64,000 nt of DNA from Arthrinium phaeospermum (Eukaryota; Ascomycota; Sordariomycetes; Amphisphaeriales; Apiosporaceae): the NCBI GenBank assembly GCA_006503535.1, contig QYRS01000003.1, positions 1 to 64,000 of the forward strand, read 5' to 3'. Below, one piece after another: positions 62,256 through 64,000 of this stretch. Position 1 is the first letter of the stretch, and every line of letters begins with the position of its first letter. Under the pieces are notes generated by a model. It worked only from the letters and a program-made list of their open reading frames with translations. It was not told the origin of the DNA and did not search any database. The translations under genes and the position numbers were made by a program.

Positions 62256-64000
62256 CTATGCGGCTTGGGTTGCGTACTTGCTGTGCTTCCGAATCTGTCG
62301 CCCATAGCGGAAGAACAGGTAGGGGAACGGCATCATGGCCACCGTCAGGAATGCGATCAAGCTAGAGCCCCATTGATATCCCAGCCTCTCATACATCTGC
62401 AGCCCGAACAGTGGGAAGGCCGCTGCCGAGTTGTTTCTAGTCAGCCAAATCGCCTCCTCGACTTTCCGCCAGGGACCACTTACCAGCAAATACACAGCGA
62501 GTAAACGCGTTGGCTGCCATCGCAGACGCAGCGTATTTCGGGTATGCGTCCACCAGAAATGTGAATATGCCGGTGAAGACCAGCAGTGTTCTAGTGGTGG
62601 GTGGCCGTGTTAGTCACGTCCTTTTTACCACGTTCAGCCTAATATATGGCTCTACTTACCCCATGCCGAAAATCCCGGATCCAACAATCGGCACCATCCA
62701 GTGCACCCAGGGAAAGGTCGTCCACGCGAACATGAAGAGGCCGATCGGTACCAGCACAGCACTGCAACCATCAACGTCAGCAATTTCCAAGCCGTAATGG
62801 CACCAGTCGAAAGGCTCACCCTGCCACAGCTGGCGGTAGCCTGAATTCGGGCTCGGGCACTCCATCGTTCTGTTCCAGCAAGCGTGCGTAGACGCGGTGC
62901 CAAAGCGGGTCTGTGGCCCCTGCCGCGAGCATGCCGATCAGGATACCCAAGAACGCCAGGCCCGTCTGCCACAAGTTGAACCCATATACAGCCCCGAAGA
63001 TCAGGTGGAAAGCGCCAAAGAAGAGGTACAGGGTCCCGAGCAGTATCGCCGAGAACAAGCATAGACAGAGACACATGGGCTCCCAGATCAGCAGTTGAAA
63101 TGGCCGCAAGAGAGAAAGGCCTACAGCCCTGGCGACCGACTTGTTCTTCATCTCCATTGGTGCTTTCCAACGCTCATCCCCCGTATCATGCCTCAATGCG
63201 CGGGCTTTCTCCCGTAGTTTGACGGGATCTAACATCAGTCAGCAATTAGACAGACTCTGTATGGTCATGTTGGCATACGGAATGTTTCGGGTGTGAGGAA
63301 CACAATGGCAACAAGAAGTACGAATGACCAAATGATCGAGACCTGTTACGTCTGTGTCAGCAGCCGATAAAATGAACCAGGGCTTGTCCGAATACTTACA
63401 TAATAGGTCCATCTCCAATTCACATTATAGTTGATGAAGCCACCCAGCAGCGGCCCCAGACTCGGGCCTGTTGGCTTTGCATTAGCCAAACAGCGCAAAA
63501 GAAGCAAGCTATCAGTACCTACCGATGAAAGGGGACAGCGCTATTATAACCATGGGCGCTTGAATTGCATCTCTCCTGAATAGATCCGAGACACTTCCGC
63601 CCGCTACGCTCAAAAAGGAGCTACCGGCGAACCCATCGAAAAACCGCGCCTGGAGAAGCTGTCAGGCTCACTACTGCCCACCTTGCTTGCTATCTGGGCG
63701 AGCAGTATAGGATTGCAACTTACCACAATCATGGTTGCGGCATTCTTGGCCACCGCGGAGGGTATAAGCCAGATCAGGAACATGCCCCTGGAACCGGCAC
63801 TCTGTTAGCTTGGGACTGGCGTGTCAGGCGGGGGACATTGCTTGCCATGACACCAGATAGATAGGTCGACGGCCAAAGAACTCGCTTAGGGGACTCATCA
63901 ACAGAGGACCCAAGGCGACTACATGAAGCGTGAGTTGAGGCGCGACCAAGATCAGGGTCCGATGCCAGGAATCGACTTACTGCCCAAGACGAATGTGGAT
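62256..64000 (-). CDS. DHA1-type MFS drug/polyamine transporter, 5' part missing
   Basis: Ten exons fall in the window: 64000-63981 (continues outside), 63918-63846, 63787-63724, 63649-63523, 63467-63400, 63342-63279, 63228-62820, 62761-62660, 62590-62484 and 62422-62256. The joined frame is open to TAG at 62256-62258. It contains the DHA1 signatures [18 protein letters not shown] (motif A), [28 protein letters not shown] (motif C) and FLTPETFHP, then a charged central loop. The second half has [12 protein letters not shown] and [20 protein letters not shown]. The signatures are those of proton-coupled antiporters of the fungal drug:H+ antiporter-1 family, such as fluconazole- or polyamine-resistance transporters, in the plasma membrane. 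Substrate cannot be told. The intron after 63846 has a GC donor (GCAAGC); the rest are GT-AG, 50-74 bp. Confidence 0.9.

Overview
The window comes from a filamentous ascomycete (Pezizomycotina-type) chromosome. Two compartments meet at about position 55,760. Positions 1 to about 55,760 are extremely AT-rich, full of TAA/TTA, and have almost no open reading frames. They look like repeats destroyed by repeat-induced point mutation (RIP: C-to-T, mainly at CpA, so the surviving C and G sit mostly in CpG). From 55,760 to the end the base composition is normal. Genes there have 50-75 bp introns with GTAAGT-like donors, as in ascomycete fungi.

Although decayed, the AT-rich half can be parsed from target-site duplications (TSDs). 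(1) Element R is an LTR retrotransposon of about 10 kb with 124-bp LTRs. One copy starts at 5518, and a second complete copy (17891-27880, TSD TAAAA) is nested inside it. (2) Element X is a 1.18-kb repeat with an A-rich tail and 12-16 bp TSDs, present in at least seven copies in both orientations. (3) Element Y is a LINE-like element of about 8.2 kb (29227-52392, 12-bp TSD, TTA-repeat tail) with a partial inverted copy at 52612-55713. (4) A Ty1/copia element lies at about 33988-47566. (5) A hAT DNA transposon lies at 34757-42118 (8-bp TSD GTTTAGAC). (6) A 566-bp SINE-like insertion lies at 6333-6898. (7) A 210-bp TA-flanked MITE at 32385-32594 shows no RIP. The nesting is R, then X, Y, a second X, copia and hAT: insertions inside insertions about six levels deep.

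The hAT element is the most informative. It is younger and much less mutated than its surroundings. It carries a multi-exon hAT transposase pseudogene on the minus strand. Divergent from it, on the plus strand, is a second gene of unknown function (40121-40758). That gene's lesions look like single G-to-A changes in the start codon and a splice donor. An array of hairpin-forming repeats separates the two genes.

The normal-composition half holds four genes. They are a decayed fungal multi-pass membrane protein pseudogene (about 55969-57203, minus), an intact CsbD-like stress protein gene (57964-58482, plus), an intact rhomboid-family intramembrane protease gene (58817-60495, minus, one intron) and the 3' part of an intron-rich DHA1 major facilitator drug/polyamine transporter gene (62256 to beyond 64000, minus). 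They form no obvious shared pathway or cluster. Element names R, X and Y are my own labels.
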